Part shown: positions 34,558 to 45,154 of the stretch, in pieces
How the letters are laid out: each line of letters starts with the position of its first letter
Numbering within the stretch: position 1 is the first letter of the stretch
Source: an uncultured Geobacter sp.
GTDB taxonomy: Bacteria > Desulfobacterota > Desulfuromonadia > Geobacterales > CAIOGM01
Direction: 5' to 3'
Length of the DNA stretch: 64,000 bases
Assembly (NCBI GenBank): GCA_903902855.1
Contig: CAIUWK010000095.1
Location: 69,887-133,886 of the forward strand
Position numbers and translations under genes: made by a program
The notes under the pieces: model-generated
Databases searched by the model: none
The model's input: only the letters and a program-made list of their open reading frames with translations
Told to the model about the DNA's origin: nothing

Positions 34558-34614
34558 ATGAAACGATATAGGGTTAAAAAGCCCGCCCGAAGGGCGTTAC
34601 GTTCACTTAACTGA
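34558..34614 (+). CDS. Possible 18-residue basic peptide between two kinase genes
   Basis: ATG at 34558 with GAGGAGCAGGTCAC ahead encodes MKRYRVKKPARRALRSLN. The strong ribosome-binding site is the only positive evidence. It could be a leader peptide for the kinase at 34642 or chance. On the opposite strand the same bases give a terminator-like GCCCTTCGGGC followed by a T-run. Confidence 0.25.
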   Translation: MKRYRVKKPARRALRSLN

Positions 34615-34641
34615 GAATAGTTATGTACAGGAGCAGATAGT

Positions 34642-37593
34642 ATGACCAAGGATAAGGAGCACGACTCCATAAACATCCGTGCTCGGTTCCTCGCCGGAAG
34701 ATGGAATTCCTTCAACAAAGCAGGACCGGTTCAACTGATAAGCCGTCGCTTCTTGATATATCTCCTTATCTTCATTACGGCGTGGCTACTGATTTCCTAT
34801 GCCGTTGTCACTACTGTCATGGGAAAACGTCTTGAAGCTGAGCTTGATCGTCACCATAGTAAACTGAAACAAGCAGCAGAAGCGTCGACTGCTCATTTTA
34901 AGCATTCAATCAGCCATTTGTATGGTCTGCCGGCAGTAGTGGCAGAATATCCGCTGATCAAGACCGCTGTACGCTCCAATATTGCAGCTTCCCTGCCTCA
35001 AAATACCTCACCCGAAGTAAAAAAATCAGTTTTTGTCTCGCAGCCCGTGATGATGGAGCTCAATCGCTACTTGGCATTCGTCAACAGTGAACTGGGCAAC
35101 GACCAGCTTTTTGTCATTAACAGCACGGGTGATTGCATAGCGAGCAACAATTATGATCAAGCGAACTCACTTGTCGGCACCAACTATGCGGATCGCGCCT
35201 ATTTCAAAAGCGCCATGGCGGGGCAGCGCGGCAGACAGTATGCAGTAGGACGTTTATCAGGGGTGCCGGGGTTCTTTTTTTCGGCCCCTGTTCATGGCGA
35301 GAATACTATCATCGGGGTGGTAGTGGCCAAAATAACCGCTCCCGATCTTGCGAACAGTCTCAATCGATTCAATTGCTTCATAACAGATGTTAATGGAGTA
35401 ATCGTACTCTCTAGCAACAAAATGCTGGAATACTTTGCCATCAACGATGCCCCCATTTTCGGAAGGAGCCCCGAAGAGCGTGAAAAACAGTATAAACGGC
35501 GTGATTTCCCCGTACTGAAGGTTGACCGCGCTTCAGGGATGCCGCATCCGTATCTTACCACCTTATTCCCTGACAGTACGACTCCCTATATGTTGTCCAA
35601 AAGTCTGCAGGACAAGGATGGATATACCATCTACACCTATACTCATATGACGGATATCAACAGGTATCGAGAGCTTTCGCTGCAATTTGCCATTCTGTTG
35701 TCCATCACGGGGTCAGTTGTGATCTTACTTATTGGCGGCATTCGGCGCTATCTGGGTGATATGCGCCAAGCTGTTGCGCAATCAGATGCCGCGAATGTTT
35801 CCAAAAGCCAGTTCCTAGCCAATATGAGCCATGAAATCCGGACCCCCATGGCCGCCATCATCGGGTTGGCGGATCTGGCCTTGAAAACGCAATTGTCGCC
35901 CGTGCAGCGGGATTATCTCGAAAAGATCACTACTTCCTCTCGTTCATTACTCAGCATTCTCAATGACGTCCTGGACCATTCCAAGGTCGAAGCCGGAAAG
36001 CTGATTCTGGAGTCAGTCGCCTTTTCACTCCAGGCAAGCTTGGAGAAGGTGGCCAGCATCATCAATGTTCAGGCCCGGCTCAAGGGCTTGACGTTTCGTA
36101 CGGAAGTGGCGCCTGACGTGCCTCAGGTGATAGCCGGCGATCCGCTCCGACTGGAACAGGTGTTGCTCAATCTCCTGGGGAACGCCGTCAAGTTTACGCC
36201 TCAGGGAGGCGTCGAGTTGGCCGTCACCCTGATCGAGGCCTCTACCGAACGGCTTGCCCTGGAGTTCAGGATCAGCGACACCGGCATCGGCCTCACCCCG
36301 GAACAGTGCGTTGCGATCTTTGTGCCGTTTACTCAGGGGGACAGTTCCACGACCCGGCGTTTCGGCGGGACCGGACTGGGGATCAGTATCTGCCAGCGCC
36401 TGGTGGCGCTAATGAAGGGAGAGATCACGGTCGAAAGCGAACCGGGACGAGGGAGTAACTTCCGATTTACTGCATATTTCCAGCCGGCTTCGGTCGAAGA
36501 GTTGCCATTGGTAACAACTCCGGTCCAGAGAGATATCATTGTCATCCGGGGCGCACGGGTCCTGCTGGTGGAGGACCAACCCATCAATCAGCAGATTGCC
36601 CGGATTCAATTGTCCCAAGTCGGGCTCCAGGTCACGGTGGCAGCTGACGGACGGGAGGCCGTAGACCTGGTCATGCATGCACCCGAGCCCTTTGACCTGG
36701 TGCTGATGGATATTCAGATGCCGGAGATGGATGGCTACGAGGCGACCCGACGTCTCCGGGAACAGTGGAACCGCGAAGAACTGCCAATCATCGCCATGAC
36801 CGCCTACGCCCTGCCAGAAGAGCGACAGAAGTGCCTAGCGGCCGGGATGAACGATCACCTGACAAAGCCTATCGAGGTAGCGGACCTTCACGAAAAACTG
36901 TGTCGCTGGCTCAAACATCGGTCGGGTCTGTCCGATGTCCCTGAAGGAACCGGTGAATCAATAGCTTTCGTTGCGAACTTCCCGAACCTTCACGGAGTTT
37001 GCATGGTAGAAGGCTTGGCACGTATGGGAGGTAATCAGGCATTATATCGGTCGCTGCTGCGACAATTTGTCCGTGATAACAGCCAGGTTGCAGAACGGCT
37101 CTCTACCCTCCTGAACAGCGGAGATCTGTCTAATGCTCGTATGGTGGCACATACTCTCAAAGGGGTGGCAGGTAATCTGGGGCTCAAGGACTTCGCCGCT
37201 AGTGCGGCAGACCTGGAAACAGCGTTCATCAGGAACGATCTGTCCACAGCCTGCAGCGGGCTGGCGGATCTGGAGAACCGGTTGGCCCAAGTCCTGGCAA
37301 GCGTGACCGAGTTGGAACTGTTATTGCCGGCGGAACCACGACACGCCGGAGCACCACCGATGGCCGCGGAACTGCCGGTTCTGTGCGAGGAGCTGACTCG
37401 ACAGTTACTGACACGTAATCTTCAGGCGCTGGACCTCTTTGACCAGCTGCACTCAACCCTGGAACTGCTCTGTCCGGCCGAAACAGTGCACAAGCTGACC
37501 ATGTGCATGGAACACCTGGATTTTACCGGAGCCATGGGCCATTGGAACGAGTGCCAACCGTTACTGAACGGAAAACGTCATGAGTGGGGGTAG
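34642..37593 (+). CDS. Hybrid sensor histidine kinase with dCache sensor, REC and HPt domains
   Basis: The 983-residue protein resembles the preceding kinase but has a different sensor: helix at about 34-57, dCache region ([40 protein letters not shown]), helix at about 348-366. HisKA carries His397, the receiver Asp690 (LMDIQMP) and the HPt His837 ([13 protein letters not shown]). CAGGAG precedes the ATG. Kinase, REC and HPt parts are closely similar between the two neighbours, which indicates gene duplication with sensor replacement. Confidence 0.92.
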   Translation: MTKDKEHDSINIRARFLAGRWNSFNKAGPVQLISRRFLIYLLIFITAWLLISYAVVTTVMGKRLEAELDRHHSKLKQAAEASTAHFKHSISHLYGLPAVVAEYPLIKTAVRSNIAASLPQNTSPEVKKSVFVSQPVMMELNRYLAFVNSELGNDQLFVINSTGDCIASNNYDQANSLVGTNYADRAYFKSAMAGQRGRQYAVGRLSGVPGFFFSAPVHGENTIIGVVVAKITAPDLANSLNRFNCFITDVNGVIVLSSNKMLEYFAINDAPIFGRSPEEREKQYKRRDFPVLKVDRASGMPHPYLTTLFPDSTTPYMLSKSLQDKDGYTIYTYTHMTDINRYRELSLQFAILLSITGSVVILLIGGIRRYLGDMRQAVAQSDAANVSKSQFLANMSHEIRTPMAAIIGLADLALKTQLSPVQRDYLEKITTSSRSLLSILNDVLDHSKVEAGKLILESVAFSLQASLEKVASIINVQARLKGLTFRTEVAPDVPQVIAGDPLRLEQVLLNLLGNAVKFTPQGGVELAVTLIEASTERLALEFRISDTGIGLTPEQCVAIFVPFTQGDSSTTRRFGGTGLGISICQRLVALMKGEITVESEPGRGSNFRFTAYFQPASVEELPLVTTPVQRDIIVIRGARVLLVEDQPINQQIARIQLSQVGLQVTVAADGREAVDLVMHAPEPFDLVLMDIQMPEMDGYEATRRLREQWNREELPIIAMTAYALPEERQKCLAAGMNDHLTKPIEVADLHEKLCRWLKHRSGLSDVPEGTGESIAFVANFPNLHGVCMVEGLARMGGNQALYRSLLRQFVRDNSQVAERLSTLLNSGDLSNARMVAHTLKGVAGNLGLKDFAASAADLETAFIRNDLSTACSGLADLENRLAQVLASVTELELLLPAEPRHAGAPPMAAELPVLCEELTRQLLTRNLQALDLFDQLHSTLELLCPAETVHKLTMCMEHLDFTGAMGHWNECQPLLNGKRHEWG

Positions 37594-37707
37594 AACTAAA
37601 GGCCGTGTCACCAGGAGCCATTTACTCATCAACCAATTTACCCCGATTGCTACTAGCTCGTAACCTATCGAATAATCGTGAAGTATATCCCGGAGGAGGG
37701 ATGGCTC

Positions 37708-38769
37708 ATGTCGGAACCGGAAGCTAAACCCAAGGTGCTCATTATCGATGACGCCCCGGGCAACATTCGCTTGCTCAATGATCTGCTACGGGACCAGTAT
37801 CACATCCTATTTGCGACCGAAGGTACTGATGGCCTATCACAGGCGGCCACGTTGCAGCCGGACCTTATTCTCCTGGATATCATCATGCCGGAGTTAGATG
37901 GGTACGAAGTCTGTCGCCGGCTCAAGGCCAACGCCGAGACCTCCGATATTCCGATCATTTTTCTTACCGGGTGCACCGAGGCTGAGGATGTCGTACAAGG
38001 GTTTAATCTCGGGGCGGTGGACTATGTCACCAAGCCGTTTCGCGCCAATGAACTGCGGACCCGGGTGAACACCCATCTGCAACTCCGGCAGGCCCGCCGG
38101 GAAGTTGTGGCCAAAAATGCGGTCCTGGAAACCCTGAATACGGAACTGGCGACATCACTGGAACAGAACCGGATGCTGCTGAGGGAAGTCAACCACCGGG
38201 TCAAGAACAATCTCAATGTGGTCTGCAGCCTGCTGGACCTCCAGGCCGACCAAGTCAAGGACCCCCGCGATGCGGAACTGTTTGCCGAGGCCCGCAACCG
38301 GGTCACGGTCATGGCCAGCATCCACGAGGCGCTCTACCGTTCCACTACCCTCTGCAGTATCACTGCCGGAGAGTTTTTTACCACCATCGCCTACAAACTG
38401 GTTCGCTCCTACAACCGGGGTGATATCCACATCCAGGTGGAATGTGGCGACCTGAGCCTGGGGATGGACGACCTCATTCCGTGCGGCCTCATCATCAACG
38501 AATTGGTCACCAACTCCCTCAAGTATGCTTTCCCGGAGGGAAGACGCGGAGTCCTCACCATTTCCTTGGTGGAGACAGGACCAAAACTGCTGCTGACGGT
38601 CTGCGATGACGGGGTTGGTATGCCACATGGTCTGGTTGTCGAACAGCTCGAGAGTCTGGGACTGGTCCTAGTGAACAGCTTGGCTCAGCAGTTGGGTGGA
38701 GACCTGGAGCTTGATCGGAGCTGCGGGACGGCCTTCCTGATCCGATTTCCCAGGCAGAAAAAATCCTGA
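37708..38769 (+). CDS. Response regulator fused to HisKA_2-type histidine kinase
   Basis: The 353-residue cytoplasmic protein starts with a receiver (VLIIDDAPGNIRLLN, Asp57 in LILLDIIMPELDG). A coiled linker and a HisKA_2 dimerisation domain with His163 in REVNHRVKNNLN follow, then an HATPase domain (IINELVTNSLKYAFPEG, DDGVGMP). Such proteins receive phosphate from hybrid kinases and act on further partners. ATG 37708 with GGAGGG ahead is preferred over GTG 37678. It lies 115 bases after the HPt kinase, probably in one functional unit. Confidence 0.9.
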   Translation: MSEPEAKPKVLIIDDAPGNIRLLNDLLRDQYHILFATEGTDGLSQAATLQPDLILLDIIMPELDGYEVCRRLKANAETSDIPIIFLTGCTEAEDVVQGFNLGAVDYVTKPFRANELRTRVNTHLQLRQARREVVAKNAVLETLNTELATSLEQNRMLLREVNHRVKNNLNVVCSLLDLQADQVKDPRDAELFAEARNRVTVMASIHEALYRSTTLCSITAGEFFTTIAYKLVRSYNRGDIHIQVECGDLSLGMDDLIPCGLIINELVTNSLKYAFPEGRRGVLTISLVETGPKLLLTVCDDGVGMPHGLVVEQLESLGLVLVNSLAQQLGGDLELDRSCGTAFLIRFPRQKKS

Positions 38770-38789
38770 AGCACTATGGAACGTTCGGC

Positions 38790-39002
38790 ATGATCGGATT
38801 AAAAATATATGCACGGGGAGGATCAATACGAATCACCAACTATGTGGTGCTCATGGGTGTCTTGTGTTTCCTGTCAGTGGTTACTACCGGAGAAGCCCGG
38901 GTGGAAAAGATGAATAACGGGAAGAGCGCGAAGGAGAAGGATTTGACGACGCTCCACTACAACGGCAAGATCACCCTGACCGGCATACCGCTAGAAGCCT
39001 AA
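38790..39002 (+). CDS. Possible small exported protein, 70 residues
   Basis: The reading (MIGLKIYARGGSIRITNYVV..., TTLHYNGKITLTGIPLEA) contains a hydrophobic signal-like segment (VVLMGVLCFLSVVTTGEA), followed by a short polar part. No good ribosome-binding site precedes the ATG; GGGGAGG lies inside the reading. It starts 21 bases after the response-regulator kinase. It may be the truncated remainder of a secreted protein. Confidence 0.3.
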   Translation: MIGLKIYARGGSIRITNYVVLMGVLCFLSVVTTGEARVEKMNNGKSAKEKDLTTLHYNGKITLTGIPLEA

Positions 39003-39738
39003 CACAGGGGGGAACTGTTCCAGAGAGTCATCACGGTGAGTCTGGAGACCATAAAAATTGTCGGGAGTTTGCCGGGATTGGAGCTGTAGGCGGAAATGGA
39101 TTCACATTTTCACTTGCTTTTGGAGCAGGTAATGGTTGATACTGGGTTCAATAAAACCCCCCAAGCCTATCAGGTAGCCTGCTACCGTGATGCTCAAACC
39201 GGGGGGTTCCTTTTTATGAACCGGGGAGACAGCAATGACAATCCCCTATAGTAAACCGGCAACTGAGATCGTGCTGCGACAGGCGGAAACTTTAACTGAA
39301 GTATGGTTGATGGCTGCATGAAACGGTTGAGCTACAGGTCGCACAGGGATGGCATGAATAGTTGACCAGTCTACTGACTGACCGGGAGGGATTGTTGATC
39401 CGCCTCCCTTTCTACGTTTAATGTTGCGATATCAGCCACTAGAGACTCATTCGACTGCCGGTCCATAGTGAGCCAGTGCTATGAGTTACAGAGCGTCACA
39501 CAAGGCAAGAGTGGCGAGGACCATGCCAAGGAAGGTCTGAGCAGTCACTCGGTAGCCGACTTCGGTTACCATCCTTGACGACATGTTGAGAGAAAAAGAA
39601 GGACACAGGGGGGGATTATTTCGGACAGGTAGCGGAACGATCGAGAGGTGAACCTCACCAGGGGGACCGGCCTTTTATTTTAATTCGAAGCTGACTGACC
39701 CTATATGGAACCCGTGCGCCCCTTTTGGTTAACATAAA
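39003..39738. other. Intergenic region before tRNA-Arg with terminators
   Basis: No gene supported. A composite hairpin at 39155-39208 (AACCCCCC ... GGGGGGTT with inner GGTAGC/GCTACC) is followed by CCTTTTT and probably terminates the kinase cluster. A GGGAGG/CCTCCC stem near 39383-39406 with following TTTC is a second weak candidate. Confidence 0.45.
39155..39214 (+). terminator. Terminator after the kinase cluster
   Basis: An 8-bp stem AACCCCCC/GGGGGGTT encloses a second stem GGTAGC/GCTACC and is followed by CCTTTTT. Confidence 0.6.
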
Positions 39739-39744
39739 CAAAAA

Positions 39745-39773
39745 AAGGACCTAAGCAAATTGCCTAAGTCCTT
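39745..39773 (-). terminator. Terminator of tRNA-Arg
   Basis: On the minus strand AAGGACTTAGGC and GCTTAGGTCCTT form a 12-bp stem (two G-T pairs) with AATTT loop and a following T-run, 8 bases past the tRNA 3' end. Confidence 0.88.
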
Positions 39774-39780
39774 GTTTTTA

Positions 39781-39857
39781 TGGTGCGCCTGGAGCGATTC
39801 GAACGCCCGACCTACGGATTCGTAGTCCGTTGCTCTATCCAGCTGAGCTACAAGCGC
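39781..39857 (-). tRNA. tRNA-Arg (anticodon ACG)
   Basis: The 77-base tRNA has acceptor GCGCTTG/CAGGCGC, D-arm, anticodon stem ACGGA/TCCGT around loop CTACGAA (anticodon ACG), T-loop GTTCGAATC and encoded CCA at 39783-39781. It is intact, with its own terminator, and has no flanking repeat copy visible in the window. Confidence 0.95.
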
Positions 39858-40038
39858 GTATAAACACTGTTCCTTAAAAGGAAGCCTACCCTACTACATC
39901 ATCATTCATTTGTAAACCAGTTTTTACAAAATCTCCTCCCTCAGACCTATTTTTACGGGAAGTTTGACAAATCCTTATCTCTATACGAGAATAGATGCCA
40001 TGCTATAAATCAAAATAAGACTACGGGTACGTCAAACC

Positions 40039-41985
40039 ATGCTGCATCTTACCAATCTCACCAAAGAATTCGCCGGCAAGCCGCTCTTCACCGACATCAC
40101 TTGGCACCTGAAAAAAGGGGAACGAGTGGGGCTCGTGGGTGATAACGGCGCCGGCAAGTCCACCCTCATGCGGATCATCGCCGGACTGGTGGAGTCGTCG
40201 TCAGGGAACCTCCAGTTCGCACGGGGCGCCACTGCCGGCTACCTTCCCCAGGAAGGGCTCACCACCCGAGGCCGAACACTCTTCAATGAAGCCCTCAGTG
40301 CACTGGAAGAGCTGCAAGCCATAGAGCAGGAGCTGAAGGAGTTGACCCGGCGACTTGGCGAGAGCCTTGCAGATGATCCGGACCATGATACGCTCCTGGA
40401 CCGGTTCGGCCACCTCCAGGAGGAGTTCCGCCTCAGGGGGGGCTTTACCATGGAGGCTGAGGTGGGGACCGTTCTTCGGGGACTCGGCTTTCTCCCTTCC
40501 GATTGGGAACGGGACTGCGGTGAGTTCTCCGGCGGCTGGCAGATGCGCATCGCCCTGGCCAAACTTCTTCTCAAGAGGCCCAACGTCCTCCTCCTGGACG
40601 AACCAACCAACCACCTGGACATCGAGGCCCGCAACTGGCTGGAGGAGTACCTCTGCTCCTACCCCTACTCGGTCATCCTCGTCTCCCATGACCGTTTCTT
40701 TCTCGACTGCGTCTGTTCCCGGATTACCGAGGTCTGGAACCATACCCTCAGCGACTACCACTGCTCCTATACCCGTTATCTGACGCTCAGGGAGGAGCGG
40801 GTCTCTGCGATGCGAGAAGCCAAGCGCCGCCAGGATGAGGAGGTGGCGGCCATGGAGGATTTCATCCGCCGCTTCCGCTACAATGCCAACAAGGCATCGC
40901 TGGTTCAATCCCGGATCAAGCAACTGGAAAAGGTGGAGCGGATCGTCATCCCCCCGGAACGGAAACGAATCCGGTTCAACTTTCCCGAAGCCCCCAAGAG
41001 CGGCCGGATCGTCATGGAGCTGAAGAAGCTTACCCGATCCTACGGCTCCAAGGAAGTGCTGGAGAGTGTCGACCTGATCGCGGAGAAAGGTGAACGAATC
41101 GCCCTGGTGGGGCATAACGGCGCCGGGAAATCGACCCTCATGAGGGTTCTTGCGGGAGGGGAGTTCCAGGGCGGGGAGCGGCTTGTGGGGGTCAACGTGA
41201 CCATGGACTACTTTGCCCAGGATCAGGCGGACGTCCTCACCGGAGACCGGTCGGTCTACGACGAAATCCTTGCCGAAGCCCCCTATGACTCGGTTCCCCG
41301 GTTGCGCGATATCCTCGGCGCGTTCCTCTTTTGCGGTGACGATATCCACAAACAGGTGGGGGTCCTCTCGGGGGGTGAGAAAAACCGGTTGGCCCTGGCC
41401 AAGATGCTGCTCCGTCCTTCCAATCTCCTTCTCATGGACGAACCGACCAACCACCTGGACCTGAACAGCAAGGAGGTGCTGCTGGATGCCCTCCGCTCCT
41501 TCGGCGGCACCGTGATCTTCGTCTCCCACGATCGCTACTTCATCGACCACCTGGCCACCCGGGTGGTGGAGGTGGAAGGGGGCACTATCGCCTCGTACCA
41601 GGGGGATTACGAATACTACCTTGCCCGGAAAAAAGGGGAAGAAACGGTTTCCGAAACATCGCGCAAGGGGGAGGCATGCCTCGTCCCCACGTTACTCTCC
41701 TCTCCCGCTCCGCTCCCGCCTCTGGCCAAGGATGAACGGCTGCGCAAGCGGGAGGAGGAGAAACAGCGCCAGAAGGAAGAGAGTTCCCGTAAAAAGCGGA
41801 TGGCGGAACTGGAGCGGGAGATCGGGGAGTTGGAGAAGCTCCTTGGCGGGCTGGAACAAGAGATGGCCGACCCCTCCTTCTTCACAGACTCGGAACGATC
41901 CCGTCAGGGGGGAGAACAGCACCTCCAGCTCACGGAACAGATTGCCGAATTATACAACCAATGGGAGAGCTGTCATGCCGGGTAG
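40039..41985 (+). CDS. ABC-F family ATPase
   Basis: The 648-residue soluble protein has two ABC domains in tandem: Walker A GDNGAGKST (34-42) with signature SGGWQMR, and GHNGAGKST with LSGGEKNR. LLLDEPTNHLD is present in the first and LLMDEPTNHLD in the second. No membrane domain exists; an acidic/basic coiled-coil C-terminus follows (RKREEEKQRQKEESSRKKRM). ABC-F proteins act on ribosomes, for example in translation factor or stalling rescue roles. No clear ribosome-binding site precedes the ATG. It overlaps lon by 11 bases. Confidence 0.93.
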   Translation: MLHLTNLTKEFAGKPLFTDITWHLKKGERVGLVGDNGAGKSTLMRIIAGLVESSSGNLQFARGATAGYLPQEGLTTRGRTLFNEALSALEELQAIEQELKELTRRLGESLADDPDHDTLLDRFGHLQEEFRLRGGFTMEAEVGTVLRGLGFLPSDWERDCGEFSGGWQMRIALAKLLLKRPNVLLLDEPTNHLDIEARNWLEEYLCSYPYSVILVSHDRFFLDCVCSRITEVWNHTLSDYHCSYTRYLTLREERVSAMREAKRRQDEEVAAMEDFIRRFRYNANKASLVQSRIKQLEKVERIVIPPERKRIRFNFPEAPKSGRIVMELKKLTRSYGSKEVLESVDLIAEKGERIALVGHNGAGKSTLMRVLAGGEFQGGERLVGVNVTMDYFAQDQADVLTGDRSVYDEILAEAPYDSVPRLRDILGAFLFCGDDIHKQVGVLSGGEKNRLALAKMLLRPSNLLLMDEPTNHLDLNSKEVLLDALRSFGGTVIFVSHDRYFIDHLATRVVEVEGGTIASYQGDYEYYLARKKGEETVSETSRKGEACLVPTLLSSPAPLPPLAKDERLRKREEEKQRQKEESSRKKRMAELEREIGELEKLLGGLEQEMADPSFFTDSERSRQGGEQHLQLTEQIAELYNQWESCHAG

Positions 41986-44305
41986 CGCACATATCACCAT
42001 CCCCGAAATTCTGCCGGCCTTTGTCCTCAAGGATATGGTCGCCTTCCCCTACATGGTCTTTCCGCTCTACCTGAAGCGGGAGGAGCGGCTCCCCTTCGAG
42101 AAGGCGTTTCAGTTCGATTCGCTTCTCACGCTTTTTACCCGACGGGACGATGCGTCGGATGAAGAGCACGCTTTCCATGAAATCGGCACCGTCTGCAAGG
42201 TGAGCCAGATCATCATGCTCCCCGACGAGGGGGCCAAGGTAATGCTGGAGGGGCAACTCCGGGTCCGGCTGAAGAGCGTGATCCAGGAAAGCCCCTTCCT
42301 TCTGGCACGGGTAGAACCGGTGCGAGAGTTCTTCGAGAAGACCATGGTCTCCGACGCCCTCATCCATAGCCTCAACGGCCTTCTCAAGATTGCCCTCTCC
42401 TACGGCCGCCCCCTCCCCGACGATGTCATGAAGATGATCGACTTCATCGACAGCCCGGCGCACCTCTCCGACCTAGTGGCGCTCTATGTCCCCCTCTCCA
42501 CCGACGAGCGCCAGCAGCTTCTGGAGACCGTGGACCCCCTGGAACGGCTGAAGAAGGTCTATATCCATCTGACCACCGAGGTGAAACGGCTCCAGGTAAA
42601 GGGAGAAGTCACCCAGGAGGTGAACCGGCGGGTGGAAAAGACCCAGAAGGAGTATCTCCTCCGGGAACAGATGAAGCACATCAAGGAGGAGCTGGGGGAA
42701 GAGGAAGCCAAAGGGAACGACCTGGCTGATCTGAAGAAGAAGCTGGACGACGCCCGGATGCCGGATGAGGTCAGGAAGGTGGCGAACAAGGAGTTGAAGC
42801 GGCTGGAGCGGATCAACCCCATGTCGCCGGAGCACACCGTGGCCCGGACCTATCTGGAATACCTGGCAGGGATGCCGTGGCAGACCTCTACGCCGGACAA
42901 CAAGGATATCAACCTGGCCGAGACGGTGCTGGACGAGGACCACTACAACCTGAAAAAGGTAAAGGAGCGGATACTGGAATATCTGGCGGTCCGCTCCCTC
43001 AAGGAGAATACGAAGGGGCCGATTCTCTGTTTCGTCGGCCCCCCCGGCGTGGGGAAAACCAGCCTGGGACGCTCCATCGCCCGGGCTCTGGGACGCAAAT
43101 TCATCCGGGTCTCCTTTGGCGGGATGCGGGACGAGGCGGAGATTCGGGGGCACCGGCGAACCTACATCGGCTCCATGCCGGGGCGAATCATTCAGGAGAT
43201 TTCCCGCTGCGGCAGCAACAACCCGGTCTTCATGCTGGACGAAGTGGACAAGATCGGTCTCGACTTCCGGGGTGACCCGGCCAGCGCTCTCCTGGAAGTG
43301 CTGGACCCGGAGCAGAATTTTACCTTCACCGACCATTACCTGGACGTCCCCTTCGACCTCTCCAACGTCATGTTTATCACCACCGCCAACCAGATCGACC
43401 CGATCCCCGCCCCCCTGCGAGACCGGATGGAGGTCATCCCACTTTCCGGCTACACCGACGAAGAGAAGGAGCAGATCGCCTTCCGTTACCTCATCCAGCG
43501 GGAGACCACGGAGAACGGCCTGGCCAAGACAGCGCCGACCTTTACGAAGGAGGCAATTCACCGGATCATCCGCGACTACACCCGGGAGGCGGGGGTGAGA
43601 AACCTGCAGCGAAACATTGCCGCGGTCTGTCGCAAGCTGGCCAAGGAGATCACCCAGGGGAAACCGCTCCGCCCGGAGGTAACCCCGGACACCGTGGCGG
43701 AATTTTTGGGCCATCGGAAATTCTTCGACGAGATCAGCGCCGGCCGGGATCGGGTGGGGGTGGTGACCGGACTGGCCTGGACCGAGGCGGGGGGTGACAT
43801 CATCTTCATCGAGGCGAGTCGGATGACCGGCAAGGGAGAGCTGATCCTCACCGGCTCCCTGGGGGATGTTATGAAGGAATCGGCCCGCACCGCCCTCTCC
43901 TTCGTCAGGGCCAATGCCGCCGATTTCGCCATCGATACCGGAATCTTTGCCACTACTGACCTGCACATTCACGTTCCGGCAGGGAGCATCCCCAAGGACG
44001 GCCCCTCCGCCGGAGTGGCCATGATGACCGCCATCGTGTCGCTCCTGTCGGGACGGGTCGCCCGGCGCGACGTGGCCATGACCGGCGAGATCAGCCTCAC
44101 CGGCCGGGTCCTTCCCATCGGCGGACTCAAGGAGAAGGTTCTGGCGGCCCGACGCGCCGGCATCCGGACGGTTCTTGTGCCGGAGCGCAACCTGCCGGAC
44201 CTGGAGGATGTGCCGGAGCATGTCCGTCAGGAGATGACTTTCGTCTTCCTTGAAGACGCCCGTGACGCCTTGGCCTCTATCCTGGTGGGAGGGGCTGCCA
44301 CGTGA
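41975..44305 (+). CDS. lon: ATP-dependent protease Lon (LonA type)
   Basis: The 776-residue protein has the N-terminal LON substrate-binding domain (LPAFVLKDMVAFPYMVFPLY), a coiled linker, an AAA+ module (GPPGVGKTSLGRS; FMLDEVDKIG) and the Ser-Lys protease domain (PKDGPSAGVAMMTA and the conserved Lys in GGLKEKVLAARRAG). It degrades misfolded and regulatory proteins. ATG 41975, with GGGAGAG ahead, is the family start; longer readings are artefacts of the overlapping ABC-F gene. The mlaE-like gene starts in its stop codon (GTGA). Confidence 0.96.
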   Translation: MPGSAHITIPEILPAFVLKDMVAFPYMVFPLYLKREERLPFEKAFQFDSLLTLFTRRDDASDEEHAFHEIGTVCKVSQIIMLPDEGAKVMLEGQLRVRLKSVIQESPFLLARVEPVREFFEKTMVSDALIHSLNGLLKIALSYGRPLPDDVMKMIDFIDSPAHLSDLVALYVPLSTDERQQLLETVDPLERLKKVYIHLTTEVKRLQVKGEVTQEVNRRVEKTQKEYLLREQMKHIKEELGEEEAKGNDLADLKKKLDDARMPDEVRKVANKELKRLERINPMSPEHTVARTYLEYLAGMPWQTSTPDNKDINLAETVLDEDHYNLKKVKERILEYLAVRSLKENTKGPILCFVGPPGVGKTSLGRSIARALGRKFIRVSFGGMRDEAEIRGHRRTYIGSMPGRIIQEISRCGSNNPVFMLDEVDKIGLDFRGDPASALLEVLDPEQNFTFTDHYLDVPFDLSNVMFITTANQIDPIPAPLRDRMEVIPLSGYTDEEKEQIAFRYLIQRETTENGLAKTAPTFTKEAIHRIIRDYTREAGVRNLQRNIAAVCRKLAKEITQGKPLRPEVTPDTVAEFLGHRKFFDEISAGRDRVGVVTGLAWTEAGGDIIFIEASRMTGKGELILTGSLGDVMKESARTALSFVRANAADFAIDTGIFATTDLHIHVPAGSIPKDGPSAGVAMMTAIVSLLSGRVARRDVAMTGEISLTGRVLPIGGLKEKVLAARRAGIRTVLVPERNLPDLEDVPEHVRQEMTFVFLEDARDALASILVGGAAT

Positions 44306-45072
44306 CCGCGATTGCACTCACCGGCCGTCTCAAGTCGGTTTTTCTGGAGGTTCAGGAATTCTTCTTCCTCTCCGGCAAGGCCCTGAGGCGGCTGGTCACC
44401 CCCCCCTTCTACTACCGGGAATTCGCCTTGCAGATGGATCGGATCGGTGTCGGCTCTCTCTTCATCATCGTCCTCACCGGCACCTTCACCGGCATGGTCA
44501 TGGCGCTCCAGTTCCTGGCCCAGCTGAAACCCTTTGCCGCCACCAGCTATGTGGGGGGGATGGTGGCGGTAACCATGGTCAAGGAGTTGGGGCCGGTCCT
44601 CTCGGCCCTCATGGTGGCAGGGCGGGTCGGATCCGCCATCACCGCCGAGCTGGGGACCATGGTGGTGACGGAACAGATAGATGCCATGGCCGTGGAGGGG
44701 ACCGACGTGATCCGGCGACTGGTGACACCGCGCCTGGCCGCCATCCTTATCTCCCTGCCGCTCTTGACCGTGATCACCGATACGGTATCGCTTCTGGGTG
44801 GCTACCTCATTGCAGGGGGCTACGACATCAAGCCGGCCATGTACTTCGCCTCCGTGACCCAGTTCATGTTTTTCATCGACTACCTGGAAGGGCTGGTAAA
44901 ACCGCTGGTCTTCGGCTTCATCATCGCTATGATGGGGTGCTACGTGGGGCTCAATACCGCCGGCGGCGCCGCCGGAGTAGGGAATGCTGCCAAGCGGACC
45001 GTGGTCCTCTCGTCGGTGCTGATCCTCGTCACCGACTTCTTCCTGGCCAAGCTCATCGTGACGTTCAGATAA
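44302..45072 (+). CDS. MlaE-family ABC transporter permease
   Basis: The 256-residue integral membrane protein has the MlaE fold: SLFIIVLTGTFTGMVMALQF, then VKELGPVLSALMVAGRVGSA, AELGTMVVTEQIDAM and GCYVGLNTAGGAAGVG. MlaE moves phospholipids between the inner and outer membranes with an ATPase and an MCE protein; neither partner is adjacent here. The GTG start overlaps the lon stop by four bases. Five to six helices are predicted by eye. Confidence 0.9.
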   Translation: MTAIALTGRLKSVFLEVQEFFFLSGKALRRLVTPPFYYREFALQMDRIGVGSLFIIVLTGTFTGMVMALQFLAQLKPFAATSYVGGMVAVTMVKELGPVLSALMVAGRVGSAITAELGTMVVTEQIDAMAVEGTDVIRRLVTPRLAAILISLPLLTVITDTVSLLGGYLIAGGYDIKPAMYFASVTQFMFFIDYLEGLVKPLVFGFIIAMMGCYVGLNTAGGAAGVGNAAKRTVVLSSVLILVTDFFLAKLIVTFR

Positions 45073-45154
45073 GCAACTCTCTTTCCCCTTGCCGTGAGCC
45101 GGCAAAAGGTGTATCCATACCCCTCTTATCTGAGACTTCTGGAGTGATTTATAT

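Noticed and set aside
39781-39857. tRNA-Arg as right boundary of a large island containing the kinase cluster
   Set aside because: The tRNA is intact and no second copy of its 3' part was found within the window.
42473-44317. 614-codon minus-strand reading opposite lon
   Set aside because: Shadow of lon with no recognisable domain.
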